Source: Gryganskiella cystojenkinii
Lineage: Eukaryota > Mortierellomycota > Mortierellomycetes > Mortierellales > Mortierellaceae
Assembly (NCBI GenBank): GCA_015852425.1
Contig: JAAAIG010000040.1
Coordinates: 26,140-90,139, forward strand
Length of the DNA: 64,000 nt
Direction of reading: 5' to 3'
Every line of letters begins with the position of its first letter. Position 1 is the stretch's first letter. The notes beneath the pieces are model-generated. The model worked only from the letters and a program-made list of their open reading frames with translations. It was not told the origin of the DNA and made no database searches. Of the stretch, positions 1 through 10,346 are shown piece by piece. Both the position numbers and the translations under genes were made by a program.

Positions 1-83
1 GCCTCTCACACATTCTCTAGCACGTAACCTGCTCTCAAGATAATCGTACTTCTCAGTTTTTTTTCAAAAAAACAGAAGCAAAG

Positions 84-1214
84 ATGAGCGAAAATGCTAC
101 AACAATCAGCGTCATGGTTATTTTCATGATCGTCTGGGTTTGTTGCTGCTTCAACATCATTTGTAGGGATCCACAGTTTTTCCTGGGCTGTCTTTGGCCA
201 CAGAGGACGATCAACAATTGGGACTATCATCGGTCCTGGGAACATTATCATCCGAGCAGGCCTTGCCCCTGCATTCGATGGAGTTGTCTCAAGAAATGGA
301 CTGCGTTCCATTACCGACGATTTTTCCCAGTCAGGACTACGCCTTTACCGACAACGGCAACTACATCTAGCACAGCTACAACAACAACAACCACGAATAC
401 GACCAACGCATCGTCTTCGTCCTCATCATCGACGACAGCTGCTGCAGGCACTCCAGCCACCACTGCTGTCGCGGTCACCGCAACAAAAGCAACAAGGGCA
501 GCAAATCTGGTCACGACAGGATCACAAGCAGAACCTTTCCTGATAGCCGTTCCAGCGCCGATGGTCGTTTCGCTTTCAGAAACTGTCATTGCCATCGAGG
601 AACCTGCAGCAGCGACGGCAACAGCTACGACGGTGACAGCTACAGCCTTGACAGAAACCGAAATGATCGAAATAACCACAGTCACAATAACGAGAACAGA
701 AGCGGCAGCGTCAGGACGCTCGACCACAGATCGCGCAAGGCCATCGGTGAACAGCAACCGAAACGGAAACCGTAATGTTGATTGGGAGATGAGCGCGGTT
801 CGAGACCCGCCACCGTCTTACGGAAATCCATTTGCCACCGATTTAAGTTCGGCGACAGTAACGACCTTGACAGAAACAGAAATGACCGAAATAACCACGG
901 CCACAATAACGAGAAGAGAAGCAGCAGCGTCAGGACGCTCGACCACAGATCGTGCAAGACCATCGTTTAACAGAAACAGTAACCGAAATCGGAGACGAAA
1001 TCGTAACCTTAACCGTAACCATAACCGTAACCGTAGCCGCAATACTGATAGGGAGATGAGCGCGGTTCGAGACCCGCCACCGTCTTACGAAAGTCCTGTT
1101 GCCACCGATCTAAGCTCTCCCGAAAACACTTTTACCGTCACTGCTAGGGATACAGACTCGGGACTGTTGAGCTCTAACACAGTTGACTGTAGTCCACCAT
1201 CTTATGTGCCATGA
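84..1214 (+). CDS. Thr-rich single-pass membrane protein with three PPxY motifs (unrecognised family)
   Basis: Single-exon frame of 376 aa. Residues ~8-27 form a hydrophobic, Cys-containing helix (VMVIFMIVWVCCCF), followed by a Trp/Cys/His-rich juxtamembrane stretch. The rest is a long low-complexity Thr/Ala/Ser tail. The tail contains a duplicated module (648-851 and 867-1118), each copy ending in RDPPPSY. The protein ends in SPPSYVP immediately before the stop, giving three PPxY motifs in total. PPxY binds WW domains of Nedd4/Rsp5-type ubiquitin ligases (family knowledge); a role as membrane-anchored adaptor is inference. An AATAAA lies ~105 nt after the stop. Only 83 nt of upstream sequence is in the window, so an earlier start cannot be excluded. 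Other frames are also open because of the repeats, but only this one keeps all the PPxY motifs. Function is not recognised. Confidence 0.6.
   Translation: MSENATTISVMVIFMIVWVCCCFNIICRDPQFFLGCLWPQRTINNWDYHRSWEHYHPSRPCPCIRWSCLKKWTAFHYRRFFPVRTTPLPTTATTSSTATTTTTTNTTNASSSSSSSTTAAAGTPATTAVAVTATKATRAANLVTTGSQAEPFLIAVPAPMVVSLSETVIAIEEPAAATATATTVTATALTETEMIEITTVTITRTEAAASGRSTTDRARPSVNSNRNGNRNVDWEMSAVRDPPPSYGNPFATDLSSATVTTLTETEMTEITTATITRREAAASGRSTTDRARPSFNRNSNRNRRRNRNLNRNHNRNRSRNTDREMSAVRDPPPSYESPVATDLSSPENTFTVTARDTDSGLLSSNTVDCSPPSYVP
648..1118 (+). repeat. Imperfect tandem duplication inside the PPxY gene
   Basis: Two copies at 648-851 and 867-1118 each encode LTETEM.EITT.TIT, then AASGRSTTDRARPS, an Asn/Arg run, EMSAVRDPPPSY and ATDLSS. 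The second copy is longer because its Asn-Arg run is expanded (RNRNLNRNHNRNRSRN). Near-identical nucleotides in the Ser/Asp/Arg part suggest recent duplication. Confidence 0.85.
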
Positions 1215-1694
1215 GTATTATACGACTGCTCTTTCCTCGTCTTACATGAATATCGTGACGAAATATTTTGGTGGCGGCATGCGTCCACTTTAGGCAATCA
1301 CAGAGTCGAAAACATCCAATAAAAGCAGATGTTAGTGTAAGCAGACGGAGCCACACATCCAAGAAAAGCGACAAGCAAAATAAGAATAACACAAGGCTGC
1401 GGCGCGTTTTTTTGTCCACCTGTCAACCTGTGCAGTGTTTCCTTTCCTTGTCCCTCGCTCTGACCCTTGTTTTTTGTCGCAGATCCAGTTCTTCTTCTTC
1501 CTTGTTTTCTGTCCATCGCCATTCAACCTGCATTCATTTTTTGTTCTTTATTTCATACTCTTCGCTCGCCTTACTTCAGTCACTCTACTTCTCAACGTTT
1601 CCGTCTCATGTCTCTCTCTTCCAGGACCTCCATTGTCGTGTCTCTGGAAACCTGACATTATTAAAAAAATAGTAGAGAACAGCTTTTCTGGAGA

Positions 1695-2198
1695 ATGTTT
1701 TCTGCCGGAGAAATCCTCTTGATCGTGCTCTGCTTGCTCGGGATGGCCACTCGGGTTTGCGCTACCTTTGGTATCATACCTGATCCATGCATGTTTTTTT
1801 GTGACGTGAGCATCTGTTGCCAAGGTCCTCGTCACCAACTCAATGCCGATTACGGGGACTGCCCTTGTGATCTTCGGTCATGTACTCGAGCCAGATTGCG
1901 TGTCTATCGTCGTTATCGTTATTCTGATCATCATCGTTCTAGTCGTCATCCTTCCAGGTATCAACGTCTACCTCCGGCGCCGAAACCGACAATGGCCATC
2001 ACGGGAGCAACAAAGAGGATGGCAGTAATAGCATCCCCGGCTCAGTCGAGCACCTTGGCTGCATCGCCCGATACTGTGATCGCGGTTCCGGACAAGGCCG
2101 TTGCTGCCTCACCACGTTCCGTTAGAGATACTAGAGGGATCGTGCCTCTGTTAGGGTCAGCGACGATATCGCAGTCTTTGCCTTCGACCGTTACATGA
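1695..2198 (+). CDS. Small hypothetical protein, paralogous to the locus at 7980
   Basis: Frame of 167 aa starting MFSAGEILLIVLCLLGMATRVCA, which looks like a signal peptide or N-terminal anchor. A Cys-rich stretch (CMFFCDVSICC, CPCDLRSC) and a basic Ser/Ala/Pro tail follow. The tail (VPDKAVAASPRSVRDTRGI) matches VPDLAVVASPRSVKDAEGI encoded near 8310-8373, so the locus is duplicated. An overlapping +1 frame (1843-2028) contains a very hydrophobic Val/Ile run followed by RRR, so the correct exon structure is uncertain. An AATAAA occurs at ~2485. Family not recognised. The gene is supported mainly by the paralogue. Confidence 0.4.
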   Translation: MFSAGEILLIVLCLLGMATRVCATFGIIPDPCMFFCDVSICCQGPRHQLNADYGDCPCDLRSCTRARLRVYRRYRYSDHHRSSRHPSRYQRLPPAPKPTMAITGATKRMAVIASPAQSSTLAASPDTVIAVPDKAVAASPRSVRDTRGIVPLLGSATISQSLPSTVT

Positions 2199-3378
2199 AC
2201 GATGATCGTGCCTTTGGAGATCATCACAATGGTGACAGCACCTTACCTTGAATGGAATGTCAACAACGTTCAGCGGCCGTAAACAGGTAGTTCCCTCTAC
2301 CACCACGACCCACTGCTTCGTGCTTTTTATACTTAGTTTGTTTTAAATATCGAGTATAATACTACGTGGGTGAACAAGAGGTGCCTTTTTTTTTTTGTTC
2401 GTAAGGGATTTATTGAGTCACAGTCGTTATACTTTCTGATAAATAGGACCCTGTCCCCAACATCACTTTTAATCCTTTAGTCAACAATAAAAACATATCC
2501 TCAGTCCCAACTTCCTCTCGGCGCCTGTTTCTTTACTCTCGTTCCATCACAGGCATCACAACGCGTCTGGTGAATTCTAATGAAGGAGGAGTGAAAGAGC
2601 CGACATCGAAGGATCAAAAAAGCAACGTCGCTGTAAACGCTTGGCTGCCACAGGCCAGTTATCCCTACATAACATACACTTCGCTTGTCTTTAATAGTTT
2701 GTTCGCGTTAAAGCTGAAATTAAGGTGACACAAAGAAAGGCTAAGTACACTGCCCGGCCAGTACAAAGTCGAAAATGTTACAGGAAAAGTCACGGTGGCG
2801 AATTTGAAAAGCACTTCGTGGCCAAATCCAAGTTGATGTCCTGAAAATACTGTCGAAAACACAAATTGAGTGCGCATTGACGGTAGGGACACATATCGGC
2901 AGTAACAAAATAGTCTAACAGCGTTATTTGGCGAAGCACTAGCCTGTCTCTCTCAACTTCACCTGCTGTTTCCCCGTTGTTGTCGTCCCATACTTGTGGC
3001 CCGTGGGGTGCCGCTACAGTCTCCCGCCGACCGAAGAGAACGTGGCGAAGCAAAGGAAAGAGTGCGCAGCGAAGCAAGCATCTTCCAAAGGCTTCAAGTT
3101 AAAGAGTCGCCCTCTTTTTCTTTTTACCCACAGTCACCATCCCCTCTTCCTCCATCCTCCTCCACTCTCTTCCTCGTCTTCAACCTACTCACATCCAGAA
3201 CTATACACAGGTACAGTGCTAGTTGGACGGAGCATCATTTCACTTCTATCCACATTGTTCGCTTCTCTTGGTCTTCTTCAGAGAGCAGGAGACTCAAAAC
3301 GCTCACTTGCCGGCTACTCACATTATCTTTACCTTCGTTTTGTCTCACACACGTCGCTAGGGCTAAGTTAGTTTCGAA
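2199..3378. other. Intergenic region and leader of the VIT/VWA gene
   Basis: No convincing gene is seen. The last ~250 nt before the start at 3379 is C/T-rich, as in other leaders of this window (for example 3115-3200). Nucleotide similarity to the 7980 locus continues past the stop to about 2250. Confidence 0.5.
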
Positions 3379-6300
3379 ATGGCGGCTATCCTTTGTGGCG
3401 TCTACACTGTGGAGGTGAACCGGCTGTACCTGCCGCTGGTGAATGTTAAGGTCCATACCACCATCTTGTCCTCGTCCGTGAGCACACGGCTGACGCAGAC
3501 CTTTGTTAACTCGTCTAATACCCTCCTCCGCGAGCTGAAGTACTGCTTCCCTCTCTACGAGGGCGTCAGCGTCGTTGCGTTTAAGGCCCGCATCGGAGAC
3601 CGTACCATCGTTGGCGAAGTCAAGGAGCGCGAGAAGGCCAAACGTGACTTTAATGCTGCCGTGGCGCAGGGCCAGCGCGCGGCCTTGTTTGAACAGTCTC
3701 TCGCGGCCTCAGACGTCTTCATCACCAGTATTGGCAACGTCCCCGCTGGCGCCAAGGTCGATGTCGACATCACCTATGTGGGTGAGCTCAAACACGACGC
3801 CGAGGTCGACGGTACTCGCCTCACGATCCCGGCCAGGGTACTGCCGCGCTATGGCAACCACAATGTCAGTCTTTTGCCGCTAGCTTCGTCGATCCCTTCT
3901 GGCACGATGGACATTGTCGTCGACGTCACTCTTCCTCGCCAGAACTCCATCCAAAAGATTCAGTCGCCTTCCCACCCAATCGCGGTCACGCTCGGCACCA
4001 CCTCCATTGCACCCAACGCTGAGCCTGCCCTCTCCAAAGCATCGGCCACGCTCGCTCTTGACTCCGTCGGCCTCGACCAAGATTTCATCCTCCAAGTTGT
4101 CGCCAAAGACACAGGTCTCCCCACTGCCGTACTTGAGACCCACCCTACGATCCCCAACCACCGCGCTCTTATGGCCACACTGGTGCCCCGTTTTGTTCTG
4201 CCTCTAGAGAATTATCCCGAGATTGTCTTTGTCATTGACCGCAGTGGATCCATGGAGGTGAAACCGATGGAGCTTGCGAAGTCGGCGCTCAAGGTCTTCC
4301 TCAAGAGTCTACCGGTCGGAGTCAAGTTCAACATCTGTTCCTTTGGCTCCTACCACTCGTTCCTGTGGAAGAGAAGCATGTCCTATACTGAGGAGACGCT
4401 CGAGGAGGCTGTGCGGCATGTCAGCGTCATGAGCTCCAACTATAGAGGAACTGAGATGCTCCAGCCTCTAAAAGCGACGATCGAAATGCGGTTCAAGGAC
4501 ATGCCGCTCGAGATCATGCTCTTGACGGACGGCGAGATTTGGAAACAAAACGAGATTTTCGACTACCTCAACAAACAAGTCGCTGAAGCCACGTCGTCGT
4601 TACGTGTCTTCACCCTCGGGGTGGGCAGCAATGTTTCTCATGCCTTGATCGAGGGCATCGCCAAAGCTGGCAAGGGCTTCTCGCAGGCGGTTAGCGATGG
4701 CGAGAAGATGGAAGGCAAGATTGTCCGCATGCTCAAAGGCGCTATGTCGCCTAACATCACCGACTATACACTCAAGGTCAAATACGCCAGCACTGATGCC
4801 ATGCATGGTGAGCGAACTTCGTCTGCCGACGAAGAGTTTGAGCTTGTTGAACGTGTCGTGGATTATCTCAAGATTGGTAATGGGTCGGGCGCCATAAACA
4901 AGCCCGAGACCCCCAAGAAATCTATTTCGCTCTTTGACACATCGGTGGATCTGGACGGCGACATCTCGATGCAGAGCGACGCCACAGACTCGACCGGCCA
5001 AGGCCGCTACGCACACCTGCCGCCTCTTCCGACGCCAAGGCTACTACAGGTCCCGAGCGAGATCCCGCCACTCTATGTTTTCAACCGCACGACGGTCTAT
5101 CTGCTCATGGGCCCTGAGTGTAGCCACCAAACGCCAAAGTCGGTCGTTCTACGGGGCACATCCAAGTACGGCCCTCTTGAACTTGAGATCCCCATTCAGG
5201 TCCTCGAGGAGAAGGGCGAGCTTGTCCACCAGCTGGCGGCCAAGAAGGCGATCGCCGAACTCGAGCAAGGCCGTGGTTGGCTTAATTATGCGCGTGACCA
5301 AATCACAGACGAGCGACTTGATTCCAAATATGAGAGTCGCTTCGACGAGATGGTCGAACGCGAGGCTGTCCGTCTCGGGGTCCAGTTCCAGGTCGGCTGC
5401 AAGTGGTGCTCGTTTGTCGCCGTCGACAAGAGGGATGGGGATGCTGGAAAGAAGAAGAAGCGAGAGAGTCAGCAACAGAAAGCCAAGGCAAAGGACAATG
5501 CGACAGAGGACGTGACTGCTGACAAAAAAGAGAAGAATAAAGAAGAGGCCACTCAACCCAAGGGCGACAGTGATGGAGAGTTGGAGTCAGAGTCGGAAGG
5601 CGACGATTACTGGGACGAGTGCGACTCCGATCTACCCATCTATGTTAGCGAGTTAACTACCACCGCCACAGCTAGCGTTGCACACGCGCTGAAATCACGA
5701 GCGCCTCCGACTGCTTTCGCAAGTGGAATCCAGGCTCGTTCGCATGGTAGGTTCAAGGACAGTAACAATCGCTCCTTAGAGCTGGAAATGAATCGGGCTA
5801 AAATTGCACAGCTCCGACGGGCACGGAGCGAACGACGAGGCACATTGCTGGCAATATTATCTCTAACAGACGATTTTGTGCATTCCTCCTCGTTTACAAC
5901 CTTTACCACAAACATAGGTCGCGCAAGCCCCCAAGCCATGCAACAGCAGCACTACCAGCAGCAGCAACAACAGCAGTACCCGCAGCAACTACAGCAACAA
6001 CGACAAATGTCTGGGATGAGCCTACTGCGCTCGGCTCCGCCCCGCTCATTGGGAGCAGATAGCTACATGTCCAGCTCTAGCTCTATGCGATCCAACTCCT
6101 CTTCTAGCTCTTCAGCCGGCTCCTCTAAGCGCGCCAAAGCCGCTCCATCTGCAGGCAATCCTACATTCCTGCAGCGACTGATGCGACGCGATGAGCCTTC
6201 TGTTTCTTCTTCTCCTACAGCTGCCTTTACCCCATCGCCCTTTGAACATTCGTCGATCCGTGTAGGTTCTGCCAGTGCTCCTGCCATTGTCCCAGGCCCT

Positions 6301-7014
6301 CGCCAGGCTTATTCTTCGCAGAGCATCCAGTTAGGAGCTGAATACCCTCTGCCAGCTCCTGGCGGGTACACTGCTGCTGGCCTAGAGAGCGACGCAACCG
6401 ATGCCGACTATCCCAGTCTCATGGCTCGCAACATTTCCGACGAATCGGTATATACTCCCTTTTCACTGCCTGCCCAGCAATCGACCTATGCAAGCTTTGG
6501 GAGCACAGCTCTACATTCGCAGTCAGATTTTGGAGCTTTTGGAAGTACTGAGCCAGCCTCTTCTCAATCAACATTTGGAGGCTTTGGAAGCGCCGCTCCA
6601 TCTACTCAGACAATGAAGAAAAGGGTTGGGAGCAACAACAGTGGACGGTCTCCTATAGCTCTCACATCCACTGCCACTCCACCCGCCAAGCAGCTCCCAC
6701 CACTCGAGACGCTCATTGACCTGCAGACCTTCTCCGGATTCTGGGAGGCAACCTCCATGCTGGCGATAGCTGTGGGCATCTCGCTCACATTGCTCAAGTC
6801 CGAGGGTGCTGCATTGGGATACAACACGGATGAAGAGCTGCGCATTTTCGCTTCAGTGTTGGCGATTTCATACTTTGAGAACACACTGACCAAGGACCGC
6901 GACACTTGGGAGCTTGTTGTCGACAAGGCGAAAAGGTGGCTGCTCACTGCCTTGCAGGGTAATCAGGACAAGGTGGACGAGTTGTTCGCCAAGGCGGCTG
7001 GTTTGCTTCCTTAA
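3379..7014 (+). CDS. VIT and von Willebrand factor A domain protein
   Basis: Single exon of 1211 aa. Residues ~1-135 match a vault/inter-alpha-trypsin (VIT) domain (LTQTFVNSSN, DRTIVGEVKE, ALFEQSLAASDVF). Residues ~280-450 are a VWA domain with the MIDAS motif D287-R-S-G-S (near 4237), the downstream Thr in YRGTEM and the Asp in LLTDGE, so metal-dependent ligand binding is likely retained. A Lys/Glu-rich linker (~690-735), an acidic patch, a Gln-rich segment (~855-875) and a Ser/Pro-rich disordered region follow. The last ~110 residues form a second folded module (LQTFSGFWEATSML, ELRIFASVLAISYFE) typical of the C-terminus of PARP4-like and Dictyostelium/fungal VIT-VWA proteins. There is no signal peptide, so it is probably cytosolic. 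An AATAAA lies near 7171. The precise function in fungi is not known. Confidence 0.92.
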   Translation: MAAILCGVYTVEVNRLYLPLVNVKVHTTILSSSVSTRLTQTFVNSSNTLLRELKYCFPLYEGVSVVAFKARIGDRTIVGEVKEREKAKRDFNAAVAQGQRAALFEQSLAASDVFITSIGNVPAGAKVDVDITYVGELKHDAEVDGTRLTIPARVLPRYGNHNVSLLPLASSIPSGTMDIVVDVTLPRQNSIQKIQSPSHPIAVTLGTTSIAPNAEPALSKASATLALDSVGLDQDFILQVVAKDTGLPTAVLETHPTIPNHRALMATLVPRFVLPLENYPEIVFVIDRSGSMEVKPMELAKSALKVFLKSLPVGVKFNICSFGSYHSFLWKRSMSYTEETLEEAVRHVSVMSSNYRGTEMLQPLKATIEMRFKDMPLEIMLLTDGEIWKQNEIFDYLNKQVAEATSSLRVFTLGVGSNVSHALIEGIAKAGKGFSQAVSDGEKMEGKIVRMLKGAMSPNITDYTLKVKYASTDAMHGERTSSADEEFELVERVVDYLKIGNGSGAINKPETPKKSISLFDTSVDLDGDISMQSDATDSTGQGRYAHLPPLPTPRLLQVPSEIPPLYVFNRTTVYLLMGPECSHQTPKSVVLRGTSKYGPLELEIPIQVLEEKGELVHQLAAKKAIAELEQGRGWLNYARDQITDERLDSKYESRFDEMVEREAVRLGVQFQVGCKWCSFVAVDKRDGDAGKKKKRESQQQKAKAKDNATEDVTADKKEKNKEEATQPKGDSDGELESESEGDDYWDECDSDLPIYVSELTTTATASVAHALKSRAPPTAFASGIQARSHGRFKDSNNRSLELEMNRAKIAQLRRARSERRGTLLAILSLTDDFVHSSSFTTFTTNIGRASPQAMQQQHYQQQQQQQYPQQLQQQRQMSGMSLLRSAPPRSLGADSYMSSSSSMRSNSSSSSSAGSSKRAKAAPSAGNPTFLQRLMRRDEPSVSSSPTAAFTPSPFEHSSIRVGSASAPAIVPGPRQAYSSQSIQLGAEYPLPAPGGYTAAGLESDATDADYPSLMARNISDESVYTPFSLPAQQSTYASFGSTALHSQSDFGAFGSTEPASSQSTFGGFGSAAPSTQTMKKRVGSNNSGRSPIALTSTATPPAKQLPPLETLIDLQTFSGFWEATSMLAIAVGISLTLLKSEGAALGYNTDEELRIFASVLAISYFENTLTKDRDTWELVVDKAKRWLLTALQGNQDKVDELFAKAAGLLP

Positions 7015-7979
7015 AGCTTTTTAGTTTGTCGTTGACTCCTCAGTTCTCCTTCTGATTCTTTTATTATGCGGCTGAACGATAAGGTGGCCGTTGCTCCGAC
7101 TTCTTATCTTCCTCTCTTTTGGTAGTTGTGAGTGTCACTGCCAAAGAAAGTGTTGGTCGAAATATACTATAATAAAAAACTTGAAAAACAAAAATACAAG
7201 ACTCTAGCACGTAAAATATATATATTTTGTGGGTATTATCCCATAGAGTACTAAACTTGCTCCCCATTTCTCTTTCTCAGGCCTGCTCTTTATTCACCAG
7301 TCCGAAGTATTAATATGTCCATACTTGTTCTAATATCGCTTCAGAATAATTTTGGAGATTGTTAATCCACGACATCTAATCGATAACGCCTTGCGTTGGG
7401 GATTGGCGAGTATATTTCATGTCGCTTCTACTGCACGGCTTTCTGTAGCAAGTTGTCCTCTTTTACACCGCGAGTGCCATTACCTCTGCAGTCAGGTCTT
7501 GATTATCTGAAAGAGTCGGGGATACCCAGTTTTATTCTCCAAGAATCGGGAGACAAAAAGAAAAAAAAATCTGGATTTCTAGCGTTCACTGTTCACCGCA
7601 TCAACAGTGTCCGAAACTAACAAGCTGTTTTTGTCCCACCTCACCTCTTGGGTATTTGTGAGCGTGCTCTACTCTCTGGCCTTTCTCCAACTATCCTAGG
7701 CTGTGCACCTTAGAAAAAAAAAAGGAATCACCAGGCAGCGGCCTTCTTTGTCGTCTTTTACTTTTCTTCCACCACTAGCCATTTTGCCATTTTGCACCCT
7801 CCCTTTTCTTTTCTTTTTTTTTTCGTGCAGCATCCTCGCTATCACTCCTTCAGTCACTTACCTTTCATACCATAGTTTCTTGCTCTCGTTCAAAGTCGAC
7901 CTTCTCGTCTCTTGAAACCTAACATACAGAAAGAAAGAACAAAAAAAGAGAGGAATAGAAAATACTGACAGCCGGACTA
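7015..7979. other. Intergenic, no gene seen
   Basis: A/T- and C/T-rich sequence with a likely poly(A) signal for the upstream gene near 7171 and a pyrimidine-rich tract at 7740-7870 that resembles a leader. No ORF here has coding character. Confidence 0.5.
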
Positions 7980-8506
7980 ATGGTCGTGGTCACACTGACC
8001 TTTTTGATCGTGACATTCTTCGGGCTGTGCGCGTTATGTGTGTTCATAATACAACAGTCATACACCACCGCACCAAAAAGGATCTTTTTGTAAATAAATC
8101 AACCATAATCTTTCAAAACGCAAAAAAAAAGCGAGTTTCTATAATAGATCACGTCAGATGCAAGCGTCTCAACGCCGACTGCTGTTGTTCTGGTCGTCAA
8201 TCGCCCCCGAGACGAGTATTGGTCGTCCCAAAGCTACAAAAACGGAAGCAACAACAGCAATAGCTGCTCCTGATCAGTTCTGTGCTCTGACCACACTCAG
8301 CACAATGATCAAGGTGCCTGACCTAGCTGTTGTTGCCTCTCCACGGTCTGTCAAGGATGCTGAGGGGATCTGACATGACTGGGGACGGCATCGACTCCAT
8401 CCTTTTCGACTCTGACCAGACGAGAAACAATAGTCGTGCCATTGGGAGGTACCACGGTTTTGACAACACCCGCACAATTGACGTTTATACAGTCGTCATT
8501 TTGTGA
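7980..8506 (+). pseudogene. Degenerate or spliced second copy of the 1695 locus
   Basis: It starts with a hydrophobic N-terminus (MVVVTLTFLIVTFFGLCALCVFI) that meets a stop at 8091. Coding-like sequence resumes at ~8158 and ends with VPDLAVVASPRSVKDAEGI at 8373, matching the tail of the 1695 gene. Nucleotide similarity to 2190-2250 continues beyond that stop in another frame (around AATAGTCGTGCCATTGG versus CGATGATCGTGCCTTTGG). Either an intron joins the two parts or this copy is decaying. It flanks the VIT/VWA gene on the opposite side from its paralogue. Confidence 0.4.
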
Positions 8507-8623
8507 AATTTTTTATTACAAGGGGTATAATACCCTCACTATTAAACTATTAGTTCTCATTCTCCAGTTGTCACTCCCTGTAAATACTCGATCGTGCCAT
8601 TTTGTGTTCAAGGTAGTAGTTCA

Positions 8624-10346
8624 CTAGAACCTTGCTTCGGAATACCTTGGCAGTTCAAGATCGACATCGTTCTGTCGGTTCGCAACACTGTCCAATTGCT
8701 CCCCTGAAGTTGGAGGAGCACTCTGTGCACTGTTAAGGTCCCCATGACGATCCTCTGCAAAGTATTCTGGCGCAAGCTCTTCACTTTGAATTGCAGATGC
8801 GGTCGTTAATGCTTGGTCTTGATAGTCAGGAAGTGTGGAGATTTCCCTGTTTTGTTCTCTATCAAGTAAGCCTTCGCTCTGTGGCTCCTCTTGCCGGTTC
8901 TCGTTGACAAATGGGCGCGGGTTCACAAGGCGGATGGGAACTGAGAGGATTAAGATGAATTAAAGTCATAAAGAGGGACGTGAATATGTCAGCGTATATA
9001 GCCTTTGTCATTTCGCTTCGTTTTCTCTCGACTTACGTATGAGTTCCACTTTGGACGCCTGTCGATCCTTTTGATCACTCAGACGAAGTTTCAAATCAAA
9101 AGAGATTTGATGCTCCACATCAAAATACTTGGACTTTATGGTCGGATGAAAGGCCGTCGGACAGTACGAGACACGCGATTCCAATGTCTGGTTCGGGATC
9201 TTGATCATGAACTCTTTACAAGTGCCTTCAACACCTGACGCTTCTGCCGCCGTCATTGTTGAGGTCACTGGAATTGTGAACATTTTTTGAGGTTGAACAT
9301 TAGGCATCTCCTTATCGTACACGTTACGGGAATGTCGAATCTGTTGCACCGTGATTCTTCCTTCGACAAGAACGACGCTGGTCTTTTCTGACGATTGAGG
9401 TCGAACATGGAATTGAACCTTGATCGGGACACTCTCCCCGAAAGCTACGGATTCGGACGGAATGGAGAGTGTGATCGGAAGTCGAGCCTTGGACCATACT
9501 CCCGTGACGGAATGCCGAGGTCCTGCAGCTGACCCTACAGTCAATGCTCTCAGTGCCGAGGTCGCGGATCTGTCGGAGGGCGAGCTCGGCGGCGACGGAA
9601 AGCATCTAGTGGGGTTCTCGGAATTCGTCTGAAGCGCCGGAGCCGAAGTGGACGACGACGACGACAACAATGATGTGGCGCCTACAGATCGTTGACTTTC
9701 AAACTGGGATATATTGCAGTTCCAGACAATAAACTCTTTGACATCTCGGGCAAGGGTTTTCATTCTGGTATTTTTGCCCCTATACGACGTACTCCTGGCT
9801 AATCGAGCCTCGATGTCATACTTTACATGGCCCTCAGCGCAAGTCATGGTGGAAGGCCAGGTTGGGTCGATCACAGTACCGACTGTGCGTCGATAGAGTC
9901 CCTTGGCGATGATGCCTTCACTTTGAAACGTCAGAGGGACCAGCCATCTTTTCTTCTGAATCCTTTCCGATGTTGGGGTTGCAGGTAAACCTTCAGACGA
10001 ACCTATGTCAAGAAAGGATAGAAAATGGAAAGGAGTTAGTTGGGCGAAAGAGAAGAGCTTATATATATATATTTGTTTTTCTGGGATTATTACCAAGGTG
10101 TGTGGAGGCGACAACGCCTGAAAAAACGATTTCCAGTTCTTCTCCTCGGATATCTCGATCCGCCTCAAATTCAAATATAGCTTCGACGTACCCGGGGGTC
10201 TCGGGAGTCCCCAGGATGACTGGAGGGAGAGTGTGGGCTGAAGAGTCTGCGAGCGATCCTTGAAAAGGATGCTGATGTCCCGTTCCTCGGACCTCGAGTT
10301 TGAACGTCTTTATTCCTTGATCTTGTAGAGTTGGAGAATCAAACAT
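8624..10346 (-). CDS. Arrestin-like protein A
   Basis: Three exons by splice consensus: 10346-10094, 10002-9037 and 8940-8624, giving 511 aa in frame. The first exon encodes an arrestin-N-like strand pattern (KLEVRGTG, TPGYVEAIFEFEADRDIRGEELEIVFSG). The second contains the arrestin-C-like part, ending LKLRLSDQKDRQA and, across the splice, VELILPI. A Ser-rich loop lies in the middle. The C-terminal tail has STLPDYQD and ends LPRYSEARF, i.e. two LPxY motifs, a variant of the PPxY signal bound by Nedd4/Rsp5 WW domains. Fungal arrestin-related adaptors recruit Rsp5 to plasma-membrane transporters (established for yeast ARTs); assignment to that role here is inference. Intron positions and phases are identical to those of gene B at 11158-12971, so the two are tandem duplicates. 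The sequence is more diverged from classical ARTs than the structural pattern suggests. Confidence 0.85.

Noticed and set aside
311..757. Hydrophobic 148-aa minus-strand frame opposite the PPxY gene.
   Set aside because: Val/Ala-rich composition is the antisense shadow of ACN/GCN repeats on the plus strand.
797..812. GGTTCGAGACC matches the tRNA B-box consensus (also at 1064).
   Set aside because: It lies in the coding repeat that specifies AVRDPPP; no acceptor or D/anticodon stem surrounds it.
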